Assembly: GCA_905221605.1 (NCBI GenBank)
Contig: CAJNDS010002301.1
Coordinates: 717,692 to 781,691 of the forward strand
Direction: 5' to 3'
Origin: Symbiodinium natans
Lineage: Eukaryota; Sar; Dinophyceae; Suessiales; Symbiodiniaceae
DNA length: 64,000 bases
In this document: piece after piece, positions 10,801-19,535 of the stretch
Numbering within the stretch: position 1 is the first letter of the stretch
Layout of the letters: every line of letters begins with the position of its first letter
Translations under genes and position numbers: made by a program
The notes under the pieces: generated by a model
What the model saw: the letters and a program-made list of their open reading frames with translations, nothing else
What the model was told of the DNA's origin: nothing
Databases searched by the model: none

Positions 10801-12156
10801 TGGATTTCGGGTTTAATTATTCGGGTCAGGGGCAGAATGAGGCTCAGCCTTTCTTATGGCGAGAACTGCGGCCCCATGTCTCGCAAGCTTGCAAGCAGGG
10901 GCCGTCAGGTGACCAAGCTGCGGGATAGCCGGGATTGAGATGTTCTCAGATTCCTTCTGGCTTCTCGCAAGAAGACACGGAGACTACACTGCTAAGGCCA
11001 AACTCAAGACAGTCTGCGGAGTCACCTAACAGCCTCAACCTTCGACCCTGAACCCTAAACCAGAAAAAGAGCCCTAAACCCTAAACCCTAAACCCTACTG
11101 TAAACCCTAAATGAACCCTAACATACAGAAAATGACCCTGCTCCCGGCTTGTGCAGATGGCGGCCTGCAGGTGCATGCGGGTCTTGACCACGTCCAGCGG
11201 CTGCATGATCGAAAGCTGCGAGAGAGCGCCGTAAGAAGAGACCGGGGGCTGTTTAGGGGTTTGAGAGTTAGGGGTTTAAGAGTTTAAGAGTTTAGGGTTT
11301 GGGGTTTAAGAAATAGGGTTTAGGGGGGGGTGTTTAGGGTTTAAGTGTCTAGGGATTACGGTTCAGTGCTGAAGAAAGTATTGGGGTTGTCTAGAGTTTA
11401 AGGGTTTAGGGTATGGGGTTTAAGAACATAGGGCTTAAGGCCAAGAGAGTCATCAGCGGGGCTTGAGACCGGGTCTGCTTAGGGCTTAAGAGTTTTGGGT
11501 TTGGGGCCCAGTTTGGGTTCAAGAGCTTAGGGTTTAAGACGAGTCTAGGATTTAGGGTTTAGATTTAGGCGTTCATTAAGAGTTTAGGGTTTTGAGCTTT
11601 TAGGCTTTGAGGGTCTTAGGGCGGCCGTACCAGGGTCTCAGCACTTAAAGTCCTAAATTTAGGGTTTTAGGGTGGCTGTACGAGGGTCTCAGAATTTAAC
11701 GTCCTGACGAACTCGAGGACCCGAAAAGTTGGGGACGGTTTGGACATCAGCAAAGTTCCACCTTTAGCGTGTCCCAAAAGCGATGTAGGGTTTCGGGTTA
11801 GGGTGGTCAGATGTAGACTAGAGCAGCTTGCAGAGGACGATACGCCGAGCCTTGCAAGCCGGGCATCACCGTCATCAATCCGACGATCATGATGGCGATT
11901 ATGCCAATGACGAATGTGCTTGCCATTGCTCGATCATAGAGAAATATATGAAAAAACAGCACCCTGCAGACTTCAAGGTTGCGGAGTTCTACAGCATTCA
12001 TGTAAGCCCTGTGAACCCCTAAACCCTAATTAAACCCTAACCCCTAAACCCTATAAATCTTAAACCCTAAACCCTAAACCCAAATACCTTGAGGGCCTCC
12101 ACCGTGGCCGCCGTGCCGGCAGCGAGGAAGCTTGCATACGCAGGCGGCCTGCTCAT
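569..12156 (-). CDS. Mitochondrial carrier family protein (SLC25), 2-oxodicarboxylate carrier (SLC25A21)-like, 16 exons
   Basis: Inner-membrane solute carrier. Exons in transcription order: 12156-12088, 11215-11165, 10528-10496, 10015-9976, 9652-9591, 8948-8905, 8500-8467, 7979-7926, 7695-7643, 5340-5294, 4893-4845, 4491-4448, 2723-2671, 1655-1594, 1134-1101, 661-569. Phases agree at every junction and the exons total 822 nt (273 aa plus stop), slightly short for a family of about 300. All three carrier repeats are visible: PLDVVKTRM (exon 2), TPLECIKIGMQ (exon 8) and NPFDVVKTRQQ (exon 13). Odd-helix partners include GLWRGFVPG and GLYKGYVAKVARLGPG. The K-I-G-M-Q of repeat 2 and the RLGPGSA...VYEQ end resemble SLC25A21, so oxoadipate/oxoglutarate exchange is an inference; membership of the carrier family is firm. 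Donors are 9 GC, 5 GT and 1 GA. The start is the first ATG, nine residues before helix 1; there is no obvious presequence, as is usual for carriers. Confidence 0.92.
1400..2670. repeat. Carrier introns 13-14: telomere-type arrays
   Basis: Apart from carrier exon 14 (1594-1655) this stretch is intron. It holds CCCTAAA arrays at about 1483-1550 and about 2228-2296 (ten near-perfect copies), TTTAGGG copies at about 1675-1710, an AT microsatellite near 1867-1895, and a second CCCTAAA block at about 2508-2567. The short ORFs at 1977-2212 overlap on both strands and match nothing I recognise. Confidence 0.7.
2800..2882. mobile_element. MITE-like palindromic element, family A, copy 2
   Basis: Short version of the family. 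The left arm is GATGTTGCCCCTTCTACTAG and CAGTCCTTAA. The right arm is TCAGGACTGTTAGTATATGG followed by GGGAACATCCCA. It sits in carrier intron 12, about 80 bp upstream (coding strand) of the acceptor of exon 13, so it is spliced out if transcribed. Confidence 0.8.
3701..4114 (-). CDS. Unrecognised 137-codon ORF inside a carrier intron
   Basis: This frame lies wholly in the 1.7-kb carrier intron between exons 12 and 13, on the same strand. The last residues are read-through of a telomere-type repeat (N-P-K-P), so the true end, if any, is earlier. Around residues 78-115 there is a hydrophobic stretch containing L-V-F-V-A-L-M and F-L-I-G-S-L-L-G-C-L-L that could be one or two membrane helices. 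A plus-strand ORF at 3923-4177 overlaps it. I do not recognise the protein. It may be an exon fragment of another gene, a captured cDNA piece, or chance. Confidence 0.25.
   Translation of the reverse strand: MPRACSAFSSLLLKSGYNKKIANRHSPFSMLADDARMSVERTALLTIRWSLDFLKKKRSISIMQAVLFKIAFWDGPEWLQLVFVALMNTTKVATFLIGSLLGCLLRNAAAVPVAFRSVGYSSRIMANQLSPTINPKP
4424..4443. repeat. Poly-C tract (about 20 C)
   Basis: Homopolymer of C on the plus strand immediately inside the 5' end of carrier intron 12; on the coding strand it is poly-G just after the GC donor of exon 12. Similar tracts occur near 16753, 23720, 24060, 25470, 35620, 42211, 59797 and 60650. Confidence 0.9.
4448..4491 (-). CDS. Carrier exon 12 (fifth helix)
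   Basis: A 44-nt exon encoding P-A-T-A-N-S-L-G-A-L-A-A-M-F, the first half of helix 5. The glycine codon at its end is split G|GT with exon 13, which continues A-A-A-T-A-N-N-P-F-D-V-V-K. The join restores a typical G-x-x-A-x-x...P-F-D-V-V-K helix and signature, which is strong support for both the GC donor and the phases. Confidence 0.85.
4792..4820. repeat. (GA)n microsatellite
   Basis: About 14 AG units directly following a CCCTAAA array. On the coding strand it is (CT)n about 25 nt inside the GT donor of carrier exon 11. Confidence 0.9.
5878..6648 (-). CDS. Uncharacterised single-exon protein nested in a carrier intron
   Basis: An uninterrupted 256-codon frame in the 2.3-kb intron between carrier exons 9 and 10, on the same strand. 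It has no telomere-type repeats inside it, unlike everything around it. From about residue 74 (a second ATG at 6429) the composition looks like a real soluble protein: an acidic, aromatic-rich stretch with D-A-W-W-W-T-D-D-E-Y-P-Y, then L-C-G-E-D-G-D-F-G-Y-S-G-A-P-I-G-V-V, and a basic end. Residues 1-73 are less convincing. A possible upstream exon begins with an ATG at 7002 (M-S-S-A-L-L-E-T-S-G-D-L). I do not recognise the family. Being intronless inside an intron-dense array suggests a retroposed gene copy; this is an inference. Confidence 0.5.
   Translation of the reverse strand: MLNIQSVRRCATQSNPGCTGLMERRVELLRSWEVRMKILDLCCWRAISCLVSSSRSWLQAVQTWHGTPHVPSTMAFQASGDQWEFSCQISCEELVPGQHQEVSMRFHGLSARETPEFRWVWQVGNTNFEESEDAWWWTDDEYPYAAGMYLSGYTNQPDFFKKLKLPETVVHAASHKVTLSFDELCGEDGDFGYSGAPIGVVLDDTVRLDTGPGLGMKGAGKGSIKLCRPVPRYSKKVRVSIEAMGPVKVCKEAGSR
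6840..6916. repeat. (GA)n-rich low-complexity tract
   Basis: Imperfect GA/GAAA repeat of about 75 bp separating the nested ORF from its possible upstream exon. On the coding strand it is (CT)n. ORFs running through it consist of alternating Ser/Leu or Arg/Glu and are artefacts. Confidence 0.85.
8275..8580. repeat. Inverted telomere-type arrays around carrier exon 7
   Basis: TTTAGGG at 8277-8292, then CCCTAAA at about 8363-8445, exon 7 at 8467-8500, then TTTAGGG at about 8528-8580. On the coding strand the upstream intron therefore ends with CCCTAAA and the downstream intron begins with TTTAGGG, so each intron has complementary ends. Confidence 0.85.
11165..11215 (-). CDS. Carrier exon 2 (first signature motif)
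   Basis: Fifty-one nt encoding L-S-I-M-Q-P-L-D-V-V-K-T-R-M-H-L-Q, the P-x-D-x-x-K/R signature of carrier repeat 1. It starts after CGCAG and ends at CTGCAG|GCC, a GC donor. It joins in phase 0 to exon 1 (12088-12156), whose G-T-A-A-T-V-E-A-L-K supplies the rest of helix 1. Confidence 0.9.
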
Positions 12157-13151
12157 CTTCGGGATTACAGGAGTTAGGATGTAGGGTTTAGGGTTTAGGG
12201 TTTAAGGTCTAAGGTTGAGGGAAAAGGTTTAGGGTTTAGGGTTTAGGGTCCAGAGGGTTTATAGGGCTTAGGGATTAGGGAGGCTTTAGGCTTTAAGGCT
12301 TCAGCTTCGGATTGCAGGATACAGATGAAGGCTTCCAACTGCACATCGACCATTTGATTTAGGGTTTAGGGCTTAGGGCTTAGGGTTTAAGGGTGTGTAC
12401 TTTGCCGCCCTTTGACTGGAAAGAGGAGACGCTGGCTCACAGCCACAAAACCTATACGAATGGCACCCACAACGACGCTCTGACCCCAACCCCTCAGCAC
12501 GCTCTCCCAAAACCCTTTCCCCCCTGCCTCTTGGCAGAAGCCATGTTGCTCGAGGAAGCACGGGGGAGGGTGGGTAGTTTTGGGGGGGGGGACAACCGAG
12601 AGCTCTCGTATGGTTCTTAGTTACCAGAGTGCGCTTGTAGAGGCTCGTTCTATCCTGCTCTTTGAGCTCCAGCCCAAGGGGTTCGGGGGGGGGGTGGGGC
12701 CCTTGTTTCTGAAGATTTCGGGGTTCAGGAGGGTTTGTAGGGTTTGATTCGGGTTTGAGGTTTAAGGTTTAAGGTTAAAGTTTTAGGGTTTAACATAGAA
12801 ACTTCAGGGATAAGAGCCCTTTCACATCAGAGCCCGGCTTCCAGCAAATGGCCGTGAACGCACTTGAAACAAAAACTCCGACGCTGGCGGGCTCGGGACA
12901 TCGCACACCCTAAACCCTAAACCCTAAACCCTAAACCCTAAACCCGAGTCCCTACAACCCGAGTCCCTACAACCCAGAGCCCTGGGGACCCCAAACCCTG
13001 AACCCCAGGCCAGCGATGCTGGCGAGCCACCTCGTGCCCTGCAACGTTCCAAAGTTTGAGGTTTGGGTTTAGGCTTTAGGGTTTCGGGTTTAGGGTTTGG
13101 GGTTTAGGGCTTGGGGTTCAGGGTTTTTGTTGGGGGTTGGGGTTTAGGGTT

Positions 13152-13250
13152 GGGATGTTGCCCCTTCTACCAGCAGTCCGTTAATAGGGGTTCGAATAGG
13201 GGGTACTATAATCCCTATGAAGGACTGCTAGTATAAGCGGGAACACTCCA
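13152..13250. mobile_element. MITE-like palindromic element, family A, copy 3
   Basis: Full-length copy: GGGATGTTGCCCCTTCTACC at the left, with GTTAATAGGG, then GGTACTATAATCCCTATGAAGG and a right arm GGACTGCTAGTATAAGCGGG ending AACACTCCA. It is inserted between TTTAGGG-type repeats in the spacer upstream of the carrier gene. Confidence 0.8.
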
Positions 13251-13867
13251 AGTTTGGGGTTTAGCGCATAAGATTTAGAACTTTAGCCTGAAAGGTTCAG
13301 AATTTGGGCTTAAGGCCTTTTTCAACCTCACACAAACCGATGTTTGAACCACTTCAACAACCTGCCATGAGAGCCATAATCACCTTAATCGCCACCTGTC
13401 AAGCGAAGTCCCGATTTCCTGACGCAAGAGGCCCGAAGAGGGAGCAAACAAGGCAAAATATAGGGGCCTTAATGGCTGTGCGTAGCACAGGGAGGTCACG
13501 ACCCAACTTCTTGACGGGACTGGGACCGGCGAATGAGTTGGCTTATACAAGGCCCATGTCCCAAAATATTGTCCTTTAACAGGATAGACTTTGTACCATA
13601 GAATGCCATAGAGATATTGAGGAACTTCGATGACGTGTGTCAACATGCCACACAAGCAGCGTGCATAAGCCGAGTTCTCGCTGAAAGCACTTGATACAGG
13701 GGGGGGGGGGGACTATTGGAACGGTGCAGCAGCAAGAGACTCCAGCCCACATAGCATCACCGTGAGAACACCTGATCAGCGGCATTGGGATGGCTGACGA
13801 TGTGCTTGTACAATCGCCTTTGTCCACCAGGCCACAGAAACTCGTTTTCAAGTCCAGAATATACTAG

Positions 13868-13959
13868 AAGGTGGGGCCCCCTTACTATACTAACTGTAGT
13901 TAAGGGACTTATAACTAGGCTCTTACAACTCTACTTATAGCTAGAGGGCCCCCACCTTG
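13868..13959. mobile_element. Palindromic element with AAGGTGGGGGCCC ends
   Basis: The terminal inverted repeats are nearly perfect: AAGGTGGGGCCCCCTT at the left and AGGGCCCCCACCTT at the right, with an AT-rich interior. It is about 92 bp, has no coding capacity and is a single copy in this window. It looks like a non-autonomous DNA element distinct from family A. Confidence 0.65.
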
Positions 13960-14018
13960 TACAGTGGAGCTCAAGCAAGCTCCCTGAACCACTGGACCAG
14001 CACCGCCAGCCAGCGGAG

Positions 14019-14618
14019 TCAAGCGTTCTCAGCAGGTCTGCGTTGATAGCGCGTCACAAGTCCCCAAGCAATGTTACAACTGCAGCCGTTACTTTTATAG
14101 GCCACGATCTCGAAGCTCAGGTTGCTTGCATGCCCTCGGAAGTGTTGGTTGAGATCGTCGGTGATCCGACGATTTTGCCTGGGCCTTGTGCAGGCAGACA
14201 GAGGCCCAAGGAAAACGAAGCAAAGCAAGGATGTAAGGTTCACTATGAGGGAAAGAGGGGGGTCAGAGTCGCCCATAGTCTTGTTGCCATCGCCTGATAC
14301 ACCGAAAAAGATGAACGAGAGCAGGGAGACGGTGAGACATAAACCCTTCGTGATGGTGATGCATCTCTTCAGTCCATAGCCCTTCTCAACGATGTCGCGC
14401 AGCCGCTCTACATCGCTTTGCGATAGGCCGGCAACACTCTTCAAACCCTCCAGCTGCTCTCCAGTCAAGGGTCTTAAGCAGGACGCTTTGTAAAAGAGCT
14501 TCATGCCTAAGGAGTCCCTCGGACCTTCAGCCGCCGCAGCAAAGCAACAGTCAGCCAGGTGCACCTGCCGCACCCCCTCCACGTGGAGGGCATCCCGGAT
14601 GCTGGCTTCGACGGCCAT
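14019..14618 (-). CDS. Unrecognised membrane protein ORF, 199 codons
   Basis: An uninterrupted frame, with no telomere-type repeats, on the same strand as the other genes. The N-terminal 80 residues are soluble and helical (L-T-G-E-Q-L-E-G-L-K-S-V-A-G-L-S-Q-S-D-V-E). Two hydrophobic segments follow, about residues 88-107 (containing L-C-L-T-V-S-L-L-S-F-I-F-F-G-V) and 121-141 (L-I-V-N-L-T-S-L-L-C-F-V-F-L-G), then a basic C-terminal tail. The frame continues upstream of the ATG to an AG acceptor (CGCAG|CCG, about 14633), so this may be the last exon of a longer gene. I do not recognise the family. Confidence that it is coding is moderate, on length, composition and absence of repeats. Confidence 0.5.
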   Translation of the reverse strand: MAVEASIRDALHVEGVRQVHLADCCFAAAAEGPRDSLGMKLFYKASCLRPLTGEQLEGLKSVAGLSQSDVERLRDIVEKGYGLKRCITITKGLCLTVSLLSFIFFGVSGDGNKTMGDSDPPLSLIVNLTSLLCFVFLGPLSACTRPRQNRRITDDLNQHFRGHASNLSFEIVAYKSNGCSCNIAWGLVTRYQRRPAENA

Positions 14619-14689
14619 TGCGCCAGCGTCCGGCTGCGCGGTTTAGGGTTTAGGGTTCAGGGTTTAGGGTTCAGGGTTTAGGGTGTGGG

Positions 14690-14870
14690 TTTAGGGTGTC
14701 TGGAGCCTCAGTGGACTCTTCAAATCTGGCTGTGCATGAGGGCTTCTCCAAAGGACTGGCGCTTCAGGCTGGTGGGCTTGTTGACTGCTGTGGCTATGAG
14801 AACCACACCTGCATGCGAATGCACAACCCGCAAGAACGAGTTCCCACATGCATGCGTTCCAACCCTACAC
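14690..14870. other. Non-repeat island with competing short frames
   Basis: The minus strand reads N-K-P-T-S-L-K-R-Q-S-F-G-E-A-L-M-H-S-Q-I and stops at about 14726; the plus strand also has an open frame. It is flanked by TTTAGGG on the left and CCCTAAA on the right, the spacing seen around true exons, so a minus-strand terminal exon is likely but not proven. Confidence 0.3.
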
Positions 14871-15969
14871 CCTAAACCCTAAACCCTAAACCCTAAGCCC
14901 TAAACCCGAAACCCTAAACCCGAAACCCTAAACCCACCGAAACGAAGGGTTCTGACGGATTTTGCTTCTCATGGTTCGTAACTATCACTTTCGCGCTAAC
15001 CCCCGAGCAGTCACGGGATGCCCCAAAATAGATGTAGGCCAGGCAGGATATCTCACGAAGCCTTCCTGTGTGACAGGTTTAGGCTTTAGGGTTCCAGGGG
15101 GTGGTTTACACCATAGGAATCCCATCCCACCTCAAACCCCGAAGCGCAGACAGTATCAATGCTGCCCCTAAAGCCCAAGCCCCTAACAAACAACTCCCAC
15201 CAACGAGCTCGAGGCCTTCTAAGCCTCACTTGCTCTTCATGCCTGAGCCCTTCCCTGAGCGCCCTATAACCCGAAGGCCCCCAAGTTTCCAAGTCCCGGA
15301 ACCCTAAACTTCAAAACCCGAAAGCCCCTCAAAAGCTAGTCAGACTTCAAAACACCCTAAACCCTAAACCCTACACCCTACACCCTAAACCCTAAACCCT
15401 GAACTCTAAACCCTGCATCTGCATCTGTTTTGCTGGGTCTCCCCAAACGGCGTGCGAAGGCAGCTGACCTGGGCTGGGCGTGGAATAAACTCGACTGTCT
15501 CAGAAGCCCTGGCTATGACTTGATATATTTAGCATACACACAGATATTGTATCTCAAATGGAGTTTACATATTCCCCTTGTTTCCTTTGATGTTGCTGAA
15601 TATGACAAACGAAACCTAGACACTGGCGAACAAAAAAGCTACAGTCAAAGGGATTTTGGCCGCGTTGCAACACGAGAACCCTAAACCCTAAACCCTAAAC
15701 ATGTTAAACCCTAAACCCTCTCGCTCTCTTCGGGTTCCTGTGGCCAAGACCTTCAAGAGGCAACGGCTTGCCGTTTCGCTGGAGGCATTCCGTTCTCCTC
15801 GATCAAGGGAGCTGCTGGGTGGTTCGTAGGATGCAGAAAGCTTGATATGCAGAGGGTTTGTAGTTGGAAGGCTTGCAGGGCTTTGGGGCTCAGTTTATAG
15901 TGTTTTTGGGCTGTTGTCTGAAATCCCTATTCGGAATTTGTCATGTCACCTACATGTGCCCATCATCAC

Positions 15970-16092
15970 TTAAAGAGCGACGTAGGCAGTCATTTTGGGA
16001 ATGCTGCGGGCCTTGCGCACAGCGAAGAAGTCGGTGATGCGCTTGGCACTCAAATGCGGCCTCAGTGACAGGCTGTATCGGCTCCGGAACTT
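15970..16092 (-). CDS. Terminal exon of an unidentified gene, with PCNA-box/degron-like tail
   Basis: One hundred and twenty-three nt from a CCAAG acceptor to TAA (15970-15972), encoding 40 residues that are strongly basic. It contains A-K-R-I-T-D-F-F-A-V-R-K-A-R-S. The I-T-D-F-F core with a basic residue four places after the second aromatic matches the PIP degron pattern recognised on PCNA by CRL4-Cdt2, except that the usual glutamine is alanine. The TDFF motif lies about 20 residues from the C-terminus, as in p21. The rest of the gene is not resolved. Candidate upstream exons are at about 16645-16735 (Q-R-C-Q-S-C-P-K), 17440-17520 and 19425-19535. Confidence 0.5.
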   Translation of the reverse strand, partial: KFRSRYSLSLRPHLSAKRITDFFAVRKARSIPKMTAYVAL

Positions 16093-16515
16093 CTTGGTCC
16101 GATGGATAAGAAGGCAAGTGGGGCCAAGCCAAATCCATGTCCCAACATGTCAGGCTGGCTGGCACAATCCTGCAATTCCCAGGTAGGCGTCAGATCTTAC
16201 GCCCCCTGTCATGATGTCTCTGTACAGTCTAAACGCGAGCGAGGAAAACCCTAGCAAGAAAAGAGCATAAAGCCGAATAGACATACAGCCCACCACTAGA
16301 AACGAACGATCCAAACCCCTAAACCCTTTTTCGCAACCGCATAAAGTTAGCCCACACGTGCCCATGAACCTATGCAAATCCTGAACAAACAACAGACCCT
16401 GTATACACTGTACGCCGGACCCGAACCCTGCAGACCCCAAACCCTACCCTATATAATGCACACAAGGATACATATGGGGGCCTAATTCCCTAATTCCCTA
16501 CTAAGAACGAGGGGG

Positions 16516-16639
16516 AACACCCCCACACCCTAAACCCAAACCCTAAACCCTAAACCCTAAACCCTAAACCCTAAACCCTAAACCCTAAACCCTAAACCCT
16601 AAACCCTAAACCCTAAACCCTAAACCCTAAACCCTAAAC
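16516..16639. repeat. (CCCTAAA)n interstitial telomere-type array
   Basis: About 17 tandem CCCTAAA units, nearly perfect after the first two, among the longest pure blocks in the window. Directly to the right is a GC-rich candidate exon (16645-16735), so the array would lie just inside the 5' end of an intron on the minus strand. Confidence 0.95.
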
Positions 16640-16644
16640 CAAAG

Positions 16645-16735
16645 CTTGGGGCAGCTCTGACACCGCTGCGTGGCCGCGTCGCGGGCGGGCGTCGCCGGCT
16701 GGTCCGGGAGTGGCACTGGCAGCTTCTTCTTGTTT
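16645..16735 (-). CDS. Candidate exon with C-x-x-C
   Basis: A GC-rich island between a CCCTAAA array and G-rich low-complexity DNA. On the minus strand one frame reads K-L-P-V-P-L-P-D-Q-P-A-T-P-A-R-D-A-A-T, then Q-R-C-Q-S-C-P-K-L. The acceptor could be AAGAAG| near 16735. It may belong to the gene that ends at 15970. The boundaries are not certain. Confidence 0.35.
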
Positions 16736-17439
16736 GTTTTTTTTTTTTCTGTTGGGGGGGGGGGGGGGGGTTCAAAGGACAGCTTCAGGTTCAGGTTTAG
16801 TTTTTTTTTGGGGGGAGGGGGGGCTTAAAGGGCAGCTTCCGGTTGAGAGCTGAAGGTTTATCGGGGTGAGGGTTTAGGGATTTTGGGATGTTTAGGGTTT
16901 AGTGTTGGAGGCAGCTTAAACTTTGGGGGTGAGGGTTTGCAGGGTTTACGGGTTTGGGGCAGTCAAGGGTTTGGTAGGGGTTCAGGCGGTTCTTGATGGA
17001 ATTTCAGATTTTCTATTTCTGGCTTGTCGCAGGCCTCAGGGAGGACAGCAATAGAGCGTCTAAGATTCCTCTCTGAGAGGAAAGGGTGTATGTAGGGATG
17101 AGAGGACACTCGCCAGGGCTTGGTGTTTAAAAATGATGCTTCGGGCTCCAAATAATTAAATAGAGGAGACTATATGGAATTAAGTATTTAAACGGCCCAA
17201 GATTAATTTAAGGGGGCTTTGAGGCCGCGACCCCTTAAGCCGACACCCCAAACAGCTCTTCAAGAGCTTGGAGGCTTAACCCTACAGCCCCAACCAGTCA
17301 GAAGATTTCAATCCGACTCAACTCACAGCAATCCCTACTAAGCCCCCCAAAGCCCTAAAAAGCCCCCAATTTTTCCTAAAGCCCCGAAGCCCTAACATTC
17401 CCCAAAATTCCTCAGCCCCCAAAGCCACGAGCACCCGAG

Positions 17440-17530
17440 CCTCCTTTGAGGAAGAGCGACACCGCGACGTGGTCCGAGAGCTGTGGGGGCCTCTTGCAGA
17501 TGGCTCCGTGGACTTGTACACGGGAGAGTT
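17440..17530 (-). CDS. Candidate exon of the gene ending at 15970
   Basis: A repeat-free, GC-balanced stretch in otherwise A/G-rich intron-like sequence. Two minus-strand frames are open (one reads H-G-A-I-C-K-R-P-P-Q-L-S-D-H-V-A-V-S-L) and the plus strand is also open, so the frame is undecided. It is included because it has the size, base composition and setting of confirmed exons. Confidence 0.25.
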
Positions 17531-18569
17531 CCCAAAGTCCCGAGACCTCCCCTTTTTCTTTTACTATTATTTTTTTTTGGGGGGGAGTCTTGTTTTTTTG
17601 GCTCGTTTTGTTGCTGTTTCTTGTTTTGTTTTTTTGAGGGCGGGGGGTCCCCTAAATCGTAAACCCTAAGCCCTATAAACCGCACGATGTTTTTCTTGTC
17701 TGGAGTTTGGCGGGACCTCTACAAGTGTTGGAGACGACGGATGCGACTTCGGGGTTCAACCTGCCGGTTCAGTCCACTTCGGGGTTTAGGGTTTAGGGTT
17801 TGAGGGTTTAGGGCGGGTTTAGGGTTTGAGGTTGAAGGTTTCAGGGATTTAGGGATTCAGGGGTCTAGGTTTGCTTGGGGACTGCTTGGGGCTTTGGGGG
17901 TTTGAGGGTTTTGGAGGGATTTAAGGGTTTTGGGGCTTGAGTGATTTTTGGGTTTTTTGGGGGTTCTGGGGTTTGAGGTCTTGTGGGTCACGCTGGCCCA
18001 TGATAACTCCGCGTAGCGATGTCGATATGATGAAGCGGAACCAAAGAAGTGTAGACAGCTGCTATGTCCGATCTGGGGCAGTTCGCACTAAAGCTACCTT
18101 TTGGGAAGCATACCTTATGAAAACACAAAAAAGCGGAGAGCCCCCCTTCCCCTCCAACAAGAGAATGCGAACTGATAGAAAAACCCACATATGTGATCCG
18201 AGGCCCCCCCCTCAATGCTTGAAGCCCTGAGATCGATTCAGGGCTGCTGGGCGCCCGCACGTGTAGATGATGCCACTGGAAGGGCCCTGCAAGCCCAACC
18301 GAACCAGGAGCCCACAAACCGTCGACTGCCAGAAATGCCCTCAAGCGCCATTGTACCGCCCAAGGCCCTTAAGAAATCTCACCGAACGCTTCAAAACAAA
18401 ATTCCGGGTTGAAGCCATCGCAAGCCTACCTTCTGAGGCAGGCTCGGGAGAAAGCGGTGTAGAATCAGTGTAGAAAAGGGGCCGATATCTCCCCAACAAT
18501 AGGATGCCCCTATTTGGGGTCCGTATAATCCTTCTAACAGGAGATGATAGAATATTCAGGCTTTCCAAG

Positions 18570-19000
18570 GGGTACCCCTATCTTGGGAAATACCCGACAG
18601 TTCTGGCGGCCAGCTTCCGATGATAGGCTCTGAAGCTTCGGGAGGCTCGACTCTCAGTTTTCTGTCTGTGTATGGAGCTGTAGGCATTGGGTAGACACTT
18701 CGCCCCCATGAAATTTAGGAACTGGATGAACCTGTAATCTGCTTCAAGACTCGTTGGACTACGCCTTATGCAATGGTTCTGGCCAATCCTGACATTGGTA
18801 ACTACTTGCTTCAACTGTTCAACCTGACATTGAATTCTGAAACTTTCAATGTCGACCACCACCTCCACCCCCGCGCAGCCTCGCGATCTGCACGAAAATG
18901 GGCCAAGTAGGTGTCCTGGATCGTCAAAGCTTCTTGGATCCTTGATGCTGCTTGAAGAGTCTCGTTCATGGCTACGCGGGGTATTCTACGTCGTAACACT
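18570..19000 (-). other. Repeat-free region with two overlapping minus-strand frames
   Basis: Frames at 18811-18999 (N-E-T-L-Q-A-A-S-R-I-Q-E-A-L-T-I) and 18578-18868 (V-E-Q-L-K-Q-V-V-T-N-V) overlap in different phases, as though one sequence had been frameshifted or an intron lay between them. No domain is recognised. It could be exonic, a decayed gene or an old mobile element. Confidence 0.25.
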
Positions 19001-19424
19001 ACTGTTGGCTACGAAGGGCTGCTTATAAAGGGGATGTCACAACACTCCTCCAGCCTGAACCTCTGCGAAGCAATGAACGCATGGCGCATCCAGGTACACA
19101 CCCTTCACCCTACTATACACCTGCAGTACATCAAATCAAACAAGCAGAGGAATTACGTTGCTTAAAACTGGGGTCCTTTGACAAGCCGACCCTCTACCTG
19201 ACTAGTTCATGACTCACGAGTTAAAAACTTTGGTGGCTTTGGGAAGCGGAAAGGCGCACAGCTTTGTGCGCACGCAGTCCTCATCCATAGCCGGCCTTGG
19301 CCCAGGTGGCGGCTTTATTGGTACGCCCGCAACCCTATAAAAAACTAAACCCCAAAAACTCATACCCACAAGCCTGGAGTCTCTGTTCCCTTTTCTTCTC
19401 AGCCCTAAACCCTAAACCGCTTAC

Positions 19425-19535
19425 CCTTGCCATACTTGGGTGAGGCGCCTGGTTCTGCCGTGGTACGTGGCTGAGTTTGCATTGGAAACTGGGAAGCCTT
19501 TGCCGGGGTTGTCCTGCCTGGGAGGACTTTTCTGA
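19425..19535 (-). CDS. Candidate exon with GTAAGC donor
   Basis: On the minus strand AGGCAG|GAC opens a frame D-N-P-G-K-G-F-P-V-S-N-A-N-S-A-T-Y-H-G and ends at TGGCAAGG|GTAAGC, a good GT donor. A second open frame exists. It probably belongs to the gene ending at 15970 or to a gene between it and ATAD3. Confidence 0.3.

Noticed and set aside
16516-16639. A true chromosome end
   Set aside because: CCCTAAA arrays occur dozens of times in both orientations with genes on both sides, so they are interstitial.
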